From Anopheles merus (Eukaryota > Arthropoda > Insecta > Diptera > Culicidae): DNA of 64,000 nucleotides. The translations under genes were made by a program, and so were the position numbers. Each line of letters begins with the position of its first letter. Position 1 is the stretch's first letter. This document shows positions 24,691 to 38,043 of the stretch, in pieces. The stretch covers positions 43,299,797 through 43,363,796 of the forward strand of contig NC_054082.1 in the NCBI RefSeq assembly GCF_017562075.2, read 5' to 3'. Below the pieces are notes generated by a model. It saw nothing but the letters and a program-made list of their open reading frames with translations. It had not been told where the DNA came from and made no database searches.

Positions 24691-25804
24691 TTGGGGTAAG
24701 TGTGCCATAAGGACAAGAGTGCCACCAAGCATTTTTTCCTTAAAAACTTTAGTTTAATGATCAATTGTGTATACAGTTGATTGCTTTCCAATGACTACGC
24801 TATTATGGTTACGCTTTTTTCAGTTGCTCACTTTATATATGGTTAACTTCAAAGTATTCTTTGAATATTGTGTATTATATTCTTTGTGCAGTAATCACAC
24901 AGTTTCAATTAAAACAAAGCTTAATAATAGTTTACTGAATCTGTAAAACTATTCTTCTACTAAAATATACCCGCTTATTTTAAGTAGCCCGCTATACAGT
25001 TCCTTTTTCATTAAAAGGTTAAGGCATTTAGTTGGTTTCGTTTTTACTAAAATTAATCATTATTCCCTTTTCCCTATACTTCTAAATAAAGAAATAAATC
25101 ATAAATTTGCAACAAATTATGAAATGTTGATGCAAAATCGAAAAGCTTACAAGTTTAATCGGCTTTTTAAATTTCGTATGGATTAAATTACACTACTCTT
25201 AATAAAATAGATTGAATTAATATTTCTTAATAGAAGCAGATAGTATCGAATAACATTGGTTTATATAAAATACATAGACTGTTAAGTTGTTTCTGTAGGG
25301 TTGATATTATACTGTACGGTAAACTACCGGTGCGAAAGTGTCTGGTAGTGTGCTTTAATTGTCCATAACAATAGCGCTGTTTCATGGGGCGATAAACAGC
25401 GTTAAAGAAATTATTGCGGAAGGCTAAACGTGTCATGCACCCTCAATATTTAGTTGCACAAAGAAGATCTCTGGTAAAAAATCAAGAGTTCATTGTGCAA
25501 GAGATACATGCGCAACGAAGCAGCTAAGCACCAGACACATAGCAATTCATTGCTGATAACATCCATATGGCAGAAGAGAAACATTTCATTCATTGCGCTT
25601 AACGCTAGTGCAGGATTGTCTCTTTAAATTTTGGCGATTAGCTTCCCACCAATCACAAATCTCTATCCTGGCGTCACGGCTCAGGTGTTGTACCGTTATC
25701 TGTTTGACTGAGAGAGTATGGCTTGCGCTGTTATCACTCACATAGACAGAATGTGTGTGTGTGTCCATACTAGAAAGAAGCAAAAGAGAAGAGAAAGCCG
25801 TTCT
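24691..25804. other. AT-rich non-coding sequence
   Basis: Mostly AT-rich, with no gene. It lies between the left end of the broken CAGTGTTG-type element and the tandem array that follows. Confidence 0.4.
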
Positions 25805-26170
25805 TTACCGGAACGAAAAGAACGCTGAGAGAAACAGGTTCAGATTTTACCTGCTTCCTTTGTACGTACCAAATCGGCCCATGGTACGAAAGAGAGCAGA
25901 TGATCGTGCGTTCCAGACTGGATCGAAAAGAACGCTGAGAGAAACAGGTTTAAATTGAACCGGCAAACCGGCTCATCAATACAAAGAGAGTAGAATGTCG
26001 TGCGTTCTAGGCCGGATCGCAATAAGCACTGAGAGCAACCGGCCTAGCACAGATCGCCGAGAACGCTGAGGGCAGCCGGTTCAGATCGGATCGATAAGAT
26101 CGTTGATAACAGTCGCTTCAGGTCGGATCGCAAAGAACGGCAGGAGCAACAGGTTCAGTTTGAACCTGCT
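25805..26170. repeat. degenerate tandem array with palindromic AGGTTCA/TGAACCT boxes
   Basis: About six units with core GGATCGAAAAGAACGCTGAG followed by AGAAACAGGTTCAG or variants, starting near 25810, 25920, 26013, 26050, 26085 and 26121. Spacing falls from about 110 to about 35 bases. The first two intervals share a second block (AGAGAG...TCGTGCGTTC). Several units end in an inverted repeat, clearest at 26150-26168, where CAGGTTCA faces TGAACCTG. The segment to the right ends GCGCATCACTA at about 26235-26245, one base different from the end of the hAT-like element at 7259, so the array may lie inside another hAT-type MITE. Confidence 0.7.
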
Positions 26171-26279
26171 TGGGTAAAAAATAAGGATCGCGGTCCGGAT
26201 GCTTGCATGCTGGAACGGATCGCACCTGGCAGGTTCGGAACGCAACGCGCATCACTATTTCATTTGATCAACTAGCAAA

Positions 26280-26507
26280 ATTGTTTCTTCTTACACAGGT
26301 GTTGAGCACACACACCAAAAAGGATCCATTTTCGATGTCTTTTTTGTTCACTAAAGTACTAGAGTAAAGTACGGAAATATGAAAATCAAATGAATGCACC
26401 AGAAAAATATCATCGAGTCAAATGATTTTTTTCCCTGACTGTCGAATCAAAGCGTGAATTGAGAATGCGATGTTTCAAACAACATAATTTTGTAAACTTA
26501 GTCTTGA
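26280..26507 (+). mobile_element. right part of CAGTGTTG-type element (copy 2, broken)
   Basis: Aligns by eye with about 27790-27980 of the intact copy through shared blocks such as CCATTTTCGATG, AGAAAAATATCATCG, GTCAAATGAT and GAGAATGCGATG. The expected right terminus is missing; a SINE fragment begins exactly where similarity stops. Confidence 0.6.
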
Positions 26508-26650
26508 GTTCAAGACCCGAATGGACCGTGTCCCCATACGTATGACTTGACAATTCTGCTATGTGTAATCAGTAAGGCACTGAAAGCCAATCCCACTAGT
26601 CCTACAGGCAGGTCTTGATCGACAACGGTTGTTGTGCCAAAGAAGAGAGT
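26508..26650 (+). mobile_element. 5'-truncated SINE (class with GGTTGTTGTGCC tail)
   Basis: Begins inside the B box (GTTCAAGACC) and continues through CCGAATGGACCGT and AGGTCTTGATCGACAACGG to TTGTTGTGCCAAAGAAGA, matching the fuller copy at 44473-44686 read on the minus strand. The A box is missing, so it is 5'-truncated. Confidence 0.7.
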
Positions 26651-27481
26651 TCTATCAAAGAAATAGTAAAATGATAAAACCATTTTAATTGATCAGTTTA
26701 TATTTATCGTACTTAAATTGATTCAGGTATTACACAAGTAAGAGATTTCAAAGGTTTACCAAATAAATTGAGCAAAAATGCACTTACAATGAAGGAACTG
26801 TCAAAAATGTTTAATAAGCTTTGTTTCTACGGAATGGTTGCTGCTTTCTGATGCTCGAAATCATCGTTTGTAATGGCAACGGAAAATTAAGCAGATTTCG
26901 GTGAAGTTTTTTCGTGTAATATTTGGCACGAATCCTTTCTTGTAATCTTTTGAAATTGCGCAAAGTAAACTGTGTATTTTAGTATTTGAACTTATTTTGG
27001 GGATCCTTTTGCATGAAAGAACCTTCGTTTAAAGGTTTTTAGTGATTTCCATACGATGAAAACAAGTGTTAATGTGTATACGTACTTAAAATCGTAATTT
27101 TCAAATCCACACAAGAATCGTGTCCTGAAAACGCAAAATGGTTTGCGAATCTTTTTTTAACTTTGAAGGGGAAATATTCGCCATCAAACTATCATTCCGT
27201 GAAAAGTTACCTATAAAAAAGAGGGTTTTCAAATTGGAGGTATCTCAGATTAGAGAGAGTTCACTACATTAATACATCGCAAGAATCTTATCGCATAAAT
27301 CCATGATTTTGCTGCTGAAATCACCGACTTTCATAAATATTATTCAATTTTGAATGATTTGTAGTTTTGAATACAAAACTTAGGCAGACAAACAAATCAA
27401 ACCTCCTACGACAATAGCATTAGAACTACATAGTAGATATAACATGTACGATTTGATAAATGTATAAATGTGTGTCGCGAC
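26651..27481. other. AT-rich non-coding sequence
   Basis: No gene or recognisable repeat seen apart from the flanking mobile-element pieces. Confidence 0.4.
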
Positions 27482-28012
27482 CAGTGTTGTTAATTGTCGA
27501 CATTTTTTTATGATATTCGCAGTAAGCGGGTGTCAAAATCATTTTTTGATCATGATATTCATGGTTACCATGACACGACTTTCCAAAAGCGACAATCATT
27601 TGTGCAATAACAATCAATGGTTTTTCGATGACATGATTGCAAAAACTGTAGAATGAATGTCATTTGACATTTTTCATGAGACGCCAGAACTGCTCTATCG
27701 TGCATTTATCGATACTTAGCCATTAGACCACTTGATATTTTCACTCAGTCAACCCGGAAAATGGTGTTCTCTTACAGGAGTATAGAAATTCACGCGAAAA
27801 CACGAAAAAGGACCTATTTTCGATGAAGATCTAGTTCACTTGAGGTACGGCAAAATAAAAAAGTCAAATGATTGTAGCAGAAAAATATCATCGTGTCAAA
27901 TGATATTTTTTTCCGTGATTGTCGAATGAATGCGTGGATCTAGAATGCGATGCTTCAAAAAGTATCATTTTGTAAAATTTGATGTCGACGACTATCACCG
28001 TTCGCAACACTG
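27482..28012 (+). mobile_element. CAGTGTTG-ended TIR element (intact copy)
   Basis: A 531-bp element with ends CAGTGTTG in inverted orientation. A second inverted block, TCGACAT, lies slightly inside each end, but the right end has about nine extra bases between the two blocks. The flanking 8-mers GTGTCGAC and GTCGAGAC agree at only five of eight positions, so the target duplication is doubtful. The CAGTG start is compatible with hAT ends. No transposase is encoded. The same family occurs, split, at 24560-26507. Confidence 0.6.
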
Positions 28013-31000
28013 GTCGAGACTGTTCAAGTTGGCTTTCGTAAAATTGAGCACTGTTGAACTCGATTGTTTATTATTAGCATGTGTTTTTCAAGATTTGACA
28101 CCGTCATCAAGTTTAAAGAAAGAAGCTAGTGCCAAATTAGTTGTTTAATGGCTGTTGATAATTTATTATTCTTTTTGATAATATTTCTAATGATTCATGG
28201 AATTATTCCCTGTTTGATGCATTGATTTTTTCTGATGATTTGATTTTTACTTACAAAACTATAATTTCTTTGATACTATAAAAATCAAACCGTTTAATTT
28301 ATGTTTATGTAATGTATTGTCTCTAACAAGCAGCAGAATAAATCGATCATTTTCTTAAAGACAACCGTATAAACGCCACTATATTTTCTCAGTATGCATA
28401 CAAAGCATCCGGAAATAGTTAAACGATTCCAAATGCCATCTAAAGATACCTGCATCTTGCTTATACTATGTACAATCTGTCCCTTACGTTAAACACTAAA
28501 AGGTTTGGGCACTCTCGAAATAAAACCACCACCGGCACCTAGGAAGAGTAATGTTGCAGTATTGTATTACCTCTTCCACGCAGAAGGTGTTTGAATAGTA
28601 CCCAGTGTAGGGAACCTCAGCAAATCTGATTTGTTGCCTGTTGCATTGCTACATCCCCCTCTGCATCGTGTGCAACGAACCGTGAACCAGAGGATATTCT
28701 GCTGCCGTCTTGACGTTCGTAATCAAGTTTTCCGCTTTAACGATACTTTATTCGATTTCCATTGCTATCACCGATCCCCTTCGCATTACATTTTCGATGC
28801 GAACTGTGTTTTTACCGTTTGGTCACGTTGTGCACTTCAGAAGGTATTTCAAAGAATGACATTTTTCAATTTAATTTATTTTTATCAAGCAAGGGAAAAC
28901 ATCACCAGTATAGCAAAAAGGTACGTAGGTCAATCGTTTTGGTGCTTGATTGAATAGATCAAAGACTATTAATTACAAAGATTTTTTTTGTAAGTTGAGC
29001 TAAGATGCTTATTGCGCCTCAACGAAACTGCATTGCAAAGAATGTCTGGAGCAATTGTTATAATCCCTTAAATGATGAGAAAATTGTATTCAGTTGCACT
29101 GGGCGTCTCCATCATGCATAGTTTCGCCACAATTATTGGGTAATTGTGTAAAGAAAAACATACCAATAGCCATTATTGAAAATAACCCATTTTCTGTTAT
29201 GTATTTTTGCTTATTTTCCCACATCTCATCTGTCCTCGTTTCGCAATTGCATTAACATTGCAAAAATCTTGCCACACAGTTGCCAATAATGCTAGGCGAT
29301 GTGTCTGCAAAAACAGATGAAACGACGGACTGGGGATTCGGTCACCCTGCAAAACGATTACCATTATTACACTGTTTATTGTTTTCCATTGATATGTATT
29401 TATGACAAGCAGCGTACACCACGCTGTTGAAATCTGTCACGGGCACTTTCCGCACGGAGGGACAGTTACGCGTCTGTTTGGCGGCATCGGCATACCTGGG
29501 CGGGAAGTTGATGGTTACACGGTGGAAAGAGACCATCAGATATACAGCCGCTTTGATAGCACTGAACGTTTGGCGAGTTGGGAGGAATCACGGGCAAATT
29601 TGCGTGCAAATGTTCGCGTATATGCGAATGCATTTACATACTAATTATCGCGTGATATGTGGGCAAACATAATTACCTGTCGCATTTGTTCGGAAGGTTC
29701 GGTTGGGGCTGCTGTCCGCGCTGTAACGTCGGCCTGTCGGTTTGCTATCGTTTACTGTTTCGGTCACTTATTATCAACAGTAGCGGTTGCCGTTGTGGGA
29801 AAGCTTTTCGTATCCACGAACACACTCTGTGGACATATCGCCCCACGTCCACCGGGAACGATGACCATGAATCATGCACGATCAGGAATCATTAATGCAG
29901 CACGGACAGGCTCATTCGATCGATGTCGTCAAGCGCAACGATTTTGCATTCATCGCTTTGGACGCAGGTAAGGGATTTTCCACCTGTTGACCAATCGTTG
30001 AGCAAGCACAGAGGCGTTGAATGTTTGGTGACGTGAAGTTTCAGCGTATTGTGTTGAACGATTTTTCCTAATGGGCAGTGCAGGTGAAAGAGATTTGATT
30101 AAATAGTAATGTTAGATAAGTGCTAATTATTCTTGATTGTCAAAAACTATTACCTAAATGCTATCCCTTATCACTGAAAAGATAACGTTTAGTGTCGCTT
30201 TTGCATTAAATACATTCAACGAATGCTAACATAATAATCTAAAATGAAATATTCTTGCAATAGTTCAACATAGCTGAAATCCTTTACATCACTATTTTTC
30301 ACACGTCTAAATCGCTTCACATTTCTGCAAAATCAAATATACTCATGCAGAGACTGCCTTCTAGGTGCTATCCGTGCTGATGCATAGCAGCCTGTCTAAA
30401 CTTTGCAGTAAATTCATTTCCGTAAATCCATTATCTCGTAACATTGGGTCACAGGAGGGCGACGAGCGCGCTACCAAATGACACAGAACGGTATGTGCTC
30501 TCTGCACGCAAATAGTCAACGAAGATACATACACCTTGCAAATTGCCACACTGGCAAATGCATTAGGTATGTATCCTGTCTGAGCGTGATGTTTTGAAAC
30601 GAACAGCCGGAAGAAGTTGCATTTGCATTACAGCTGCTCTTGCCTACCCATCGACACTATTTTCAGACGACTCAATCTCTGGTAGCACGTCCATCACACT
30701 ACCTGTTGTGTTGTGTGTATATTATGATAATCGAAAAACACCTAGCCACAAGCGTTTTGATTATTGTTGCCCAAGACCTTGCAAAGCCTAGTCTGGGCAT
30801 CGATCACATCACTTCATGGCAGCTATCATTCGGTACCGTTGGATACACATTTTCATTTGTAGGCTCTTCTTTGTACTGTTGCCTCACTTACTTGCGTTCC
30901 TGAAACGTTCGGAAAGATGCAGGAAAATTTACACGAATGTTTGTTCAACTTTACGCCCCGCCGTGGCTGTTTGAGCTCGTGAAGCAAGCAGTACAGCAGA

Positions 31001-31804
31001 GCATAGACGCAATTATCAAATTAACAGATTAAATCATATACGACAGCGCGTTGTCATTCGCGTCATCGCAATGGTACGGAACGTCCCCGTTACTAACATA
31101 CGTGTGCAGTGTGTTCGAAATGTTCGAAAACGGATTCGTCATTCATTCCACGGAACTTGTTTGCCCGTGACACCTTCGGGACGGTTGTATTGTAATGAAA
31201 AATTACACATCCCGTCTTCCTTCTCTTATTTCCGGTTACCGCTGCGCGTTGTCACCGAAGTCAAAGGTCTTGACGCGTTTCAACACCGGCGACGTCGAGC
31301 ACGTTCGTTGGTAAGTCGTACACCAATGAATAGAAAATTACTATCATTACAGAATGCACGTGAGATTCGCGTATCTTTTCACAATTAAACCTGTAGGAGA
31401 AACGTAAAGAACGCATAAAAGCACTCCACATAAGTTTTTCTGCTCACAGAAAGGCGCTGTGACACTTTGAGGAATTAACTTGTGGTGGAAAACTCGTTAC
31501 CCTACACGCATCTCGCAGTCATGTCGTGTTAAGCAAAGTACATTTCGTAATCAGCACTTGTTGAAACGTACCGGTTGTTCATGGGGAAATTACTTAAATT
31601 ACCGATGACGATCCTGTTTGCTGTTATTTAATTCGGTAAATTGACAAATAGACTCAATTTGGTGCTAGGAAAAGTAGACAGCAAAGAAGTAACTGTAAAG
31701 GAAGAAAAGTACTGTAAAGCAATATATTAGTTAAATGTTAAGGAAAGACGTAGACGGAAGATAATCCGGATGCTGGGGTTGGATAAAACTCATTCCATAT
31801 TCCT
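28013..31804. other. non-coding sequence
   Basis: AT-rich to about 29.3 kb, then GC-balanced at 29.4-31.4 kb with short open frames on both strands, none with a domain. Nothing is supported as a gene. Confidence 0.4.
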
Positions 31805-31861
31805 TGTGAAATAATAAGGATAAATACGTATTACGTGTGAAATAATAAGGATAAATACGTA
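31805..31861. repeat. 31-bp period tandem duplication
   Basis: A 26-base unit starting TGTGAAATAATAAGGATAAA occurs identically at 31805-31830 and 31836-31861. Probably a recent slippage duplication. Confidence 0.9.
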
Positions 31862-34800
31862 CATAGTTTTATGTATACTCCTAATATGGTATATGAAAGA
31901 ATCACAGTTACAAAACAGGTTTAAAGGAATCAAAAGTTAAAGCAACTTTTTTTCAAATTTTTTTCGTTTTTTTTGTATTATTCACCTCTTTAAATCACAA
32001 TTTAGATCTAATATTAAAATCCAACATTCTTCTTTGCTAACCATTTCCTGTTTTGAAGTTATTTTATCATGTTAACAAATTGACTTGGCAACGCCACAGA
32101 GATGGAACGATGAAGACTATGCATCTTTCTTGTTGCTGTATTCCGTTCAAAACTTCTTCCAACATATAACACTGGAAAAGATAAATTTACCACATTTATA
32201 AATATTTCTCCTTCCAACTGTAACTCAATTCCATTCCTTGTCAACTTTGCACGAGTGTACGCCACAAACTTTGCAGTGAAACGTCTTAAAAATAATGTCC
32301 CAATCCAAACTCTGCGATGCACGATCCTGTTCGAGGTGAAACTTTGCAGTACCGAAATAAAACACAAACACAAAACTAGCCGGACCGTAGCGGGTCTAGC
32401 TCGAGATAGTGGTTCTGGGCAAACACAATGTGTGTATGTTACTAGCGTGGCGTACCAAATGCAAGATCAAGTAACTTTACTTGTATCGCTCCGGCAGCAC
32501 ATATAAATAGTAGCACTAAAAGATACGCCAGAGTACTGGAACGTGCTTGCCAGACGTTTCCCGGGGATCTAAGGATTTTTCTGTTCGGCCTTTCTGTACC
32601 GAAACGCGAAGTGGCATGATCGTCCAAACCCGCAGCCATGTGTAGGAAGAAAGTGTCTTCCCTCTGAAAGAAAACTTTTCTTAAGTCACCATTTGCAGGC
32701 GGGAATTCTGCAGTACAAATGATGGTATGCTCTAGTGTTGCTTCTCGTATCGCAAGCGACAAGCAGCGAAGCGAGAAAACGAATCGTCCTGGACTTGGGT
32801 ACGACACCGAGAAAGGAATCTTTAATCCTTTGCCACTCGCTTCCACTTTGCAGGAACTTGGCAACCAATTTTTCTTCCCCAATAGTCTTGCCGCAAAAAA
32901 AAGAATGGAGAAAGAAGGCATACAAAAACAAGGTTTGTCTCGCAACGTGGTGACACACGGAGAGTTGTGCTGCGTGGAGGAGAAGGATGAGAACTCGTTC
33001 CTTCCCGAAATCGTGCTGGGATCAAACTTTTAGCCGAATCAGCGCCAAAGTCTGTAAGTAAATTATGAGCCATTCGTGGACAAACAAAAATGAACGTCCC
33101 GCACAGTGGGGGAGTTGGAGCAAAAACATAACGGTTCGACACAATCGTTAGCCTTAGAAGCGGGCAAACTCTTTCGGTTGCTGCTGGTCGTTTAATGGTG
33201 GTGTACAACATGAGCTGGTTCATTTTATTTCACGTTTGAATTGAACTTTTTTGGACACCCCCTATGTATGTTGTCGCTTGCGTCTTGCTGTCGGGATAAA
33301 CTATGTTATAAGCGTGGTGCGCAAGGACGAAGGAAATTATAAACGGACTAGAGTGGGAGATGCCTCCCGCCCCAAAACCAGAGACGGAAATTCTTCTTCA
33401 AATTACGGTACTCTTATACCCGACCCCTTCAAAAACGATGCAAGGTTGTGTGTGTGTATTTTTTTTCGTTCCCTAGCACTCACTTTTTGTTGATATTGCG
33501 AACAAGCAAGACATTTAAGATGTTTTGGTAGCCCTGCCCCTTACATTACCGCCCGTAGACAACTTATTCTACAAAGCGGTTAGCGCAAAAAAGGGTCCGT
33601 AAAATTTTCTTTTTCGTTTGCGTAAATCGGAAAAAATTTAGAAGCTGCAAGACAGGAGGCGGAAGATCCGGAAGAACTTACATGGCCGGGGGGAAAGGAT
33701 ACGAGAACACACGTCAAAAGCGCGAAGAAAGAAAATCCCATTAAAATGGAGAAAAGATCCCTTTAAAAGCGAATGCGAACCGTCCCAGCACGCGGGAAAG
33801 TCGTCGGCCAGCGTTGGAAGCTGCTGCTGGAATCTTTGCGACCATTTTTAAGATTTGCTCCTCGTTCCAGCAAGTGGTCACGAGCAACGTTGGCTGGTTG
33901 GGTGAGGGATAACGTAGACTGGCAAATGGATATTTGGGTGCGTGCGAGACGTGTTCGTATATTACGATAGCATCCTCACAATCCTCCACCATGCGACGAT
34001 AGCCATTGATGGTTTCGAGGTAAGAAAGTAAGAGAAGGTGTCGGGAGCGGAGCAGCTTGGCTCCCATTGGAGCGTAAAGTAATTTCGTGAGGTTTTCGAA
34101 GCCGGAAAAAGGAAAATGATGAATGATGTGCGCATCGTGTGCCTGGCGGAGCGGGTACCTTTCCACAAAGCCTTTCTAAATGTTGCGCGGGAATGTCCCA
34201 GGGATTCGATTGTCTGCTTCAGTAATGGGATTTACTGACACCGCCCGTTGATTATGGTGGTACGAAGTATGACTGCCAGGGCGTTTGTTTGACCCAGCAT
34301 TATTTTGTAGTATCTCGTGGACGGTGGTCGATTTGCTAACTGAAACACTTGCATTTCTATTTAAAAATGAGTACATGTTTGCCACATTTACATTCGTCAA
34401 AAAGTGCGTTATTTTGCTAGTTAACAAATACAAGTAAATTCAAAATTAGCATGATGAAATATAAAAAAGCAACAAAAAGGTAACACAATGAAGGGATGTC
34501 AAACGGAATGTTTTATGATACTTTCATGATATTCTCGGTTTTTGCGCACTTAACAGTCAGATTAAAACATCAACAAGAAAAGGCATGATTTTTTATATTG
34601 AGGAGGGACGGCTTTGCTCTATTTTAAACTTCAAACATACATTCACAACGTCGCCTAGCCTACAACTTCTGTATAGCAAAGGCGAAAACATACTTTTGTG
34701 TAGCAAGAAAGTTAAACCAATTTTACTTTCCTGCAAATCGTGCAATTTTGCTCCATTGTCGTCAAATGCATGGTGTTGGAAAAATTTTTCTTTCGTTTAG

Positions 34801-36324
34801 ACTCAAAGTTGGCTATACTTTTATGTGTTTTAGTCTTTCATAAAAAGTCAACTCTTCGTACAATTTTCCAACCACCCTATGCCCACGAGTTAACCACAAG
34901 CCGTAGGCACCAAACAATAGTTATTGCCGTGTTTAAGTACCTATCATTTTTTTTTAACAGGAACCTTCTGGGATGCTATTTTTGGGCCGATTCAATAATT
35001 TTCAAAGCGTTGTATCAGCTATTTTCTGTAAGCTGCGCAAAACTGATTGTTTAAATTTAAATAAATAAAAAACAATGCCTTTTCAGACAACAAGAAGAGT
35101 CCGGATTCACATCATGGTCCAGGCTTCATAGTCGTAAAAAATGCGATTTCTTTTGCATTGCCCTTTTTAGGTCCATTTTCCAAACTCTTGTTGTATTGTC
35201 TGCTTTATGCCGCGCGTTTTTATAAAGTTATTTCTTCCAAATTAACACTCATCCACAGCACGTAGTCGACAGGTTCACTTGCAAAAATAAAATCCTCTTG
35301 CGTTGGGAACACCAACCAATCGAGGATACGCCAGACTGTCGCTGGTCTATCGGTGCGTGGGAGCCTACGCATACGTTTCCGCCCGATCAATATGTTTTTT
35401 TTTATGTGGCTATTAATGGCTAGTTTGAATAAACTGGCCATTGCACAATGCAAACACAAACAACAGAGAACCTAGCAACAAACGCCACCCCGCGCCTCAT
35501 ACCAGACGGGCAAAATAGTTTGGAAATGTTTCGGGATGAAGGATCACGTTGCAAGGAAGGTACCATGGGAGGCATCCCCGAGAATTGGGGATGGAGAAAT
35601 ATCAGACAACATTTGTTCCGCCAATTTTCAGTGCTCAGCGTGCTCGAGGCTATCTGAGGTGAGCCATGTTAGTTTACAATATTTCGCATGAAATTCCAAA
35701 ATGTGGCGCTGGCTCTGCTAGCCGGACAAAAAAGGCTGCATTTTTAAATCATTTTTGGAATGCATTATGCTCTCATGGATCTGAGTTCAATCGGGCCGAA
35801 ATGCGTTTTACAGAGGGAGGGTACTGGACCCGATCTGGTACACGGATGGGAGCTCAGAGAGTATGTTCATATTATGTTCATGAATGTATATTCCATCCCC
35901 ATCCCAAGAGCATCGTGAAGTTGTTGTGGTGCGTATGATTGTGTCTACCGCCTTTCCCTATGGTGCTGGTGCGTTTTGTTAGGCGATGATCCAATGTTCA
36001 ACACATCAGGATAAAAAACGAAAACTATGACAGATATTTTGCAATGAGCCGGTTTTTTCATTTATGGATATAGTTTAAACAGCTTTTATGATTCGGGTGG
36101 CATGTGGCAAGGAGCGGGCTACGATCCCTGAAGCTGACTAATATGATGAGTTTTTTTTGTTGTGGGGCCTGTGCGTACACAATCCGTGATAAAATCGAAA
36201 TATGGGCTTAAAAATTCGGTTATTAATTTTTCGCCACGCTTCGTATATTGGAATTATTAAATAAATACGGGTACAAAAAACATTTGCTTGTATTTTTTAA
36301 TTTTACCGTATCGTATGTGTAAAT
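31862..36324. other. non-coding sequence
   Basis: GC-balanced at 32.2-34.2 kb, AT-rich at 34.3-35.4 kb. Two minus-strand frames (32442-32945 and 33741-34166) exceed 140 codons but overlap other open frames and show no domain, so I leave them uncalled. Confidence 0.4.
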
Positions 36325-36660
36325 TTGTGATGGGCGTTTCGGAACGCACCAACAGCTATGGAACCGACTCCGACTTTTGCCCGGAGCTGGCTCCTCACCC
36401 ACGGGTCTAAAACCCGCACTGTAACCACGGCTCCGGAGCCGACACTGAATCAACGGCTTCCCACCGACGGTTCAATGGACACAGTATTGTACGATAGCGT
36501 AAATAACGAATCTATCTGCTCGCGATTGTGTAAGCTGACACCCGATCTTCCAATGATCTAGGTCCAGTGATTCTAGGTCCAGTGATTGCAGTAGACGTCA
36601 TGCATACGTAATGCATAGTGTAGCATAGTGTAGCATTCGTTGGTTCCGACTCACTATACA
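36325..36660 (-). mobile_element. relic of the GGAGCCGGCTCC hAT-like element
   Basis: Starts TTGTGATGGGCGTTTCGGAA, matching the reverse-strand right terminus of the element at 6258-7259. Decayed array units (GGCTCCGGAGCCGACAC, GGTTCAATGGA) follow, then the internal unique region: TAACGAAT...GTAAGCTGACAC and GATTGCAGTA...GTAGCATTCGTTGG align with the reverse strand of about 6735-6845. The other half of the element is missing. Internal duplications such as CTAGGTCCAGTGATT (twice near 36558-36588) are specific to this copy. Confidence 0.75.
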
Positions 36661-38043
36661 ATTTCGGTCTCATATCATCTGTTCTCAAGATTTGCAACTC
36701 TAAAGTTTGTTAACGATGTTCAAAACTTCAAACTTTTTGATAATTTATGTTAGAGTTGATTTACTGTGCAATTCAAAGACCTATTTGCACGTTCAACCCC
36801 TCAAATGAAACGCCTTGCCGACAGTATATGTTCAATATGCAACTATCCTGGATTACAGGTAAGGTGTAAATTAAAAATAATATTTAAAAACATTTTACTT
36901 ATTGCAGTTTCGAAATATTCTGACACTAACGTCATACCATATCATTTTGAGGAATGTTTACAGATGTTAATGATTTAACCGCAGTGTTCCTTAAATTCGT
37001 GCCAAATTTGTGAGCGAGAAAGTAGGAACATCGAATTTAGCCGCTTCAAATTACTCATCTACCGTCCTTCCAAAAACGCTCACCTCGCGCACTTGTTGCG
37101 TGAATGTTGCCTGCTCCCAATCTAACACGATGCAGTTTCATAAATCGAATTACCTGAGGATGATGATGCTAACGACGAGTTTGGCTAGTGCCTGGCACCG
37201 ACGCCACCCAAGCGCGCTTCGTTCGTTCGTCATCCGTTGAAGAAATTGGATTAATGACGGCGCTTGAATCTCTCGCGTTTGTTAGTGCACCATATTATGG
37301 ATCACTGTCTTCGCCAGCAAACAGTACCACGTGTGTGGGTGTATATGGAACTCGCAAGTCGTTGCATCCGCAGTCGTGAAACCCCAGGCACGATGGATGA
37401 TGCCAAGCCATTTAGGTCACTTAGGAAGGACAAAACAGGTGACGGTGACCTGAACGTCCCGGGGTGGATGGATCTTATACTGACAGTTCATTTAATTAGC
37501 GAGTTGAGCTTCTTGCTACGGCGACCGGCATTCGCGAACAGCAAAAAAGCGGTTCTTTGGCAGGTTGGCCGTCGAAGCACGGTACAGTGTGCGTCGGTAG
37601 AGGCGTTGAACGGAAGCCATTGATACTGTGACAACCGACGTGCCGTAGATACTGACGCGCCCGACGAAGAGTGGCACCATTTTACTCTGATTCTGTTGAT
37701 GGTTTCGTGAGCGCCAGCAGTTTGCCAGCGCCAGCAGAAGTTTGTTTACCGGTGAAACTGAAACCTAATGCTGGCAGCTGGTGCAGGTGTAACAATGTAT
37801 GCATGTGTGCAATTGTGAAAATTACTTGCGATAGATTCAATAATCCCCATCTAAAGGTAACTTTTTACAAGTGCAACGTTTTTGAAAAGTCAATGTTTAA
37901 CAGAAAGTTTAAACTTTCATAATGTTAGTTTTAGATGAAACTCTCATCAGTTTTGACTAATCTTTGCATAATTTTTTGCATAAAAGGAGGTGAATTTGCT
38001 TTGTTTTAGGACGCTTTAGTACTCATACCATAATTTAATCAAT
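36661..38043. other. non-coding sequence
   Basis: GC-balanced from about 37.0 to 37.8 kb. No gene is supported. Confidence 0.4.

Noticed and set aside
32442..32945. 167-codon minus-strand frame
   Set aside because: Overlaps three other open frames and has no domain; a hydrophobic C-terminal stretch alone is not enough.
33741..34166. 141-codon minus-strand frame
   Set aside because: Composition is tolerable but two other frames are open over the same bases and no motif is visible.
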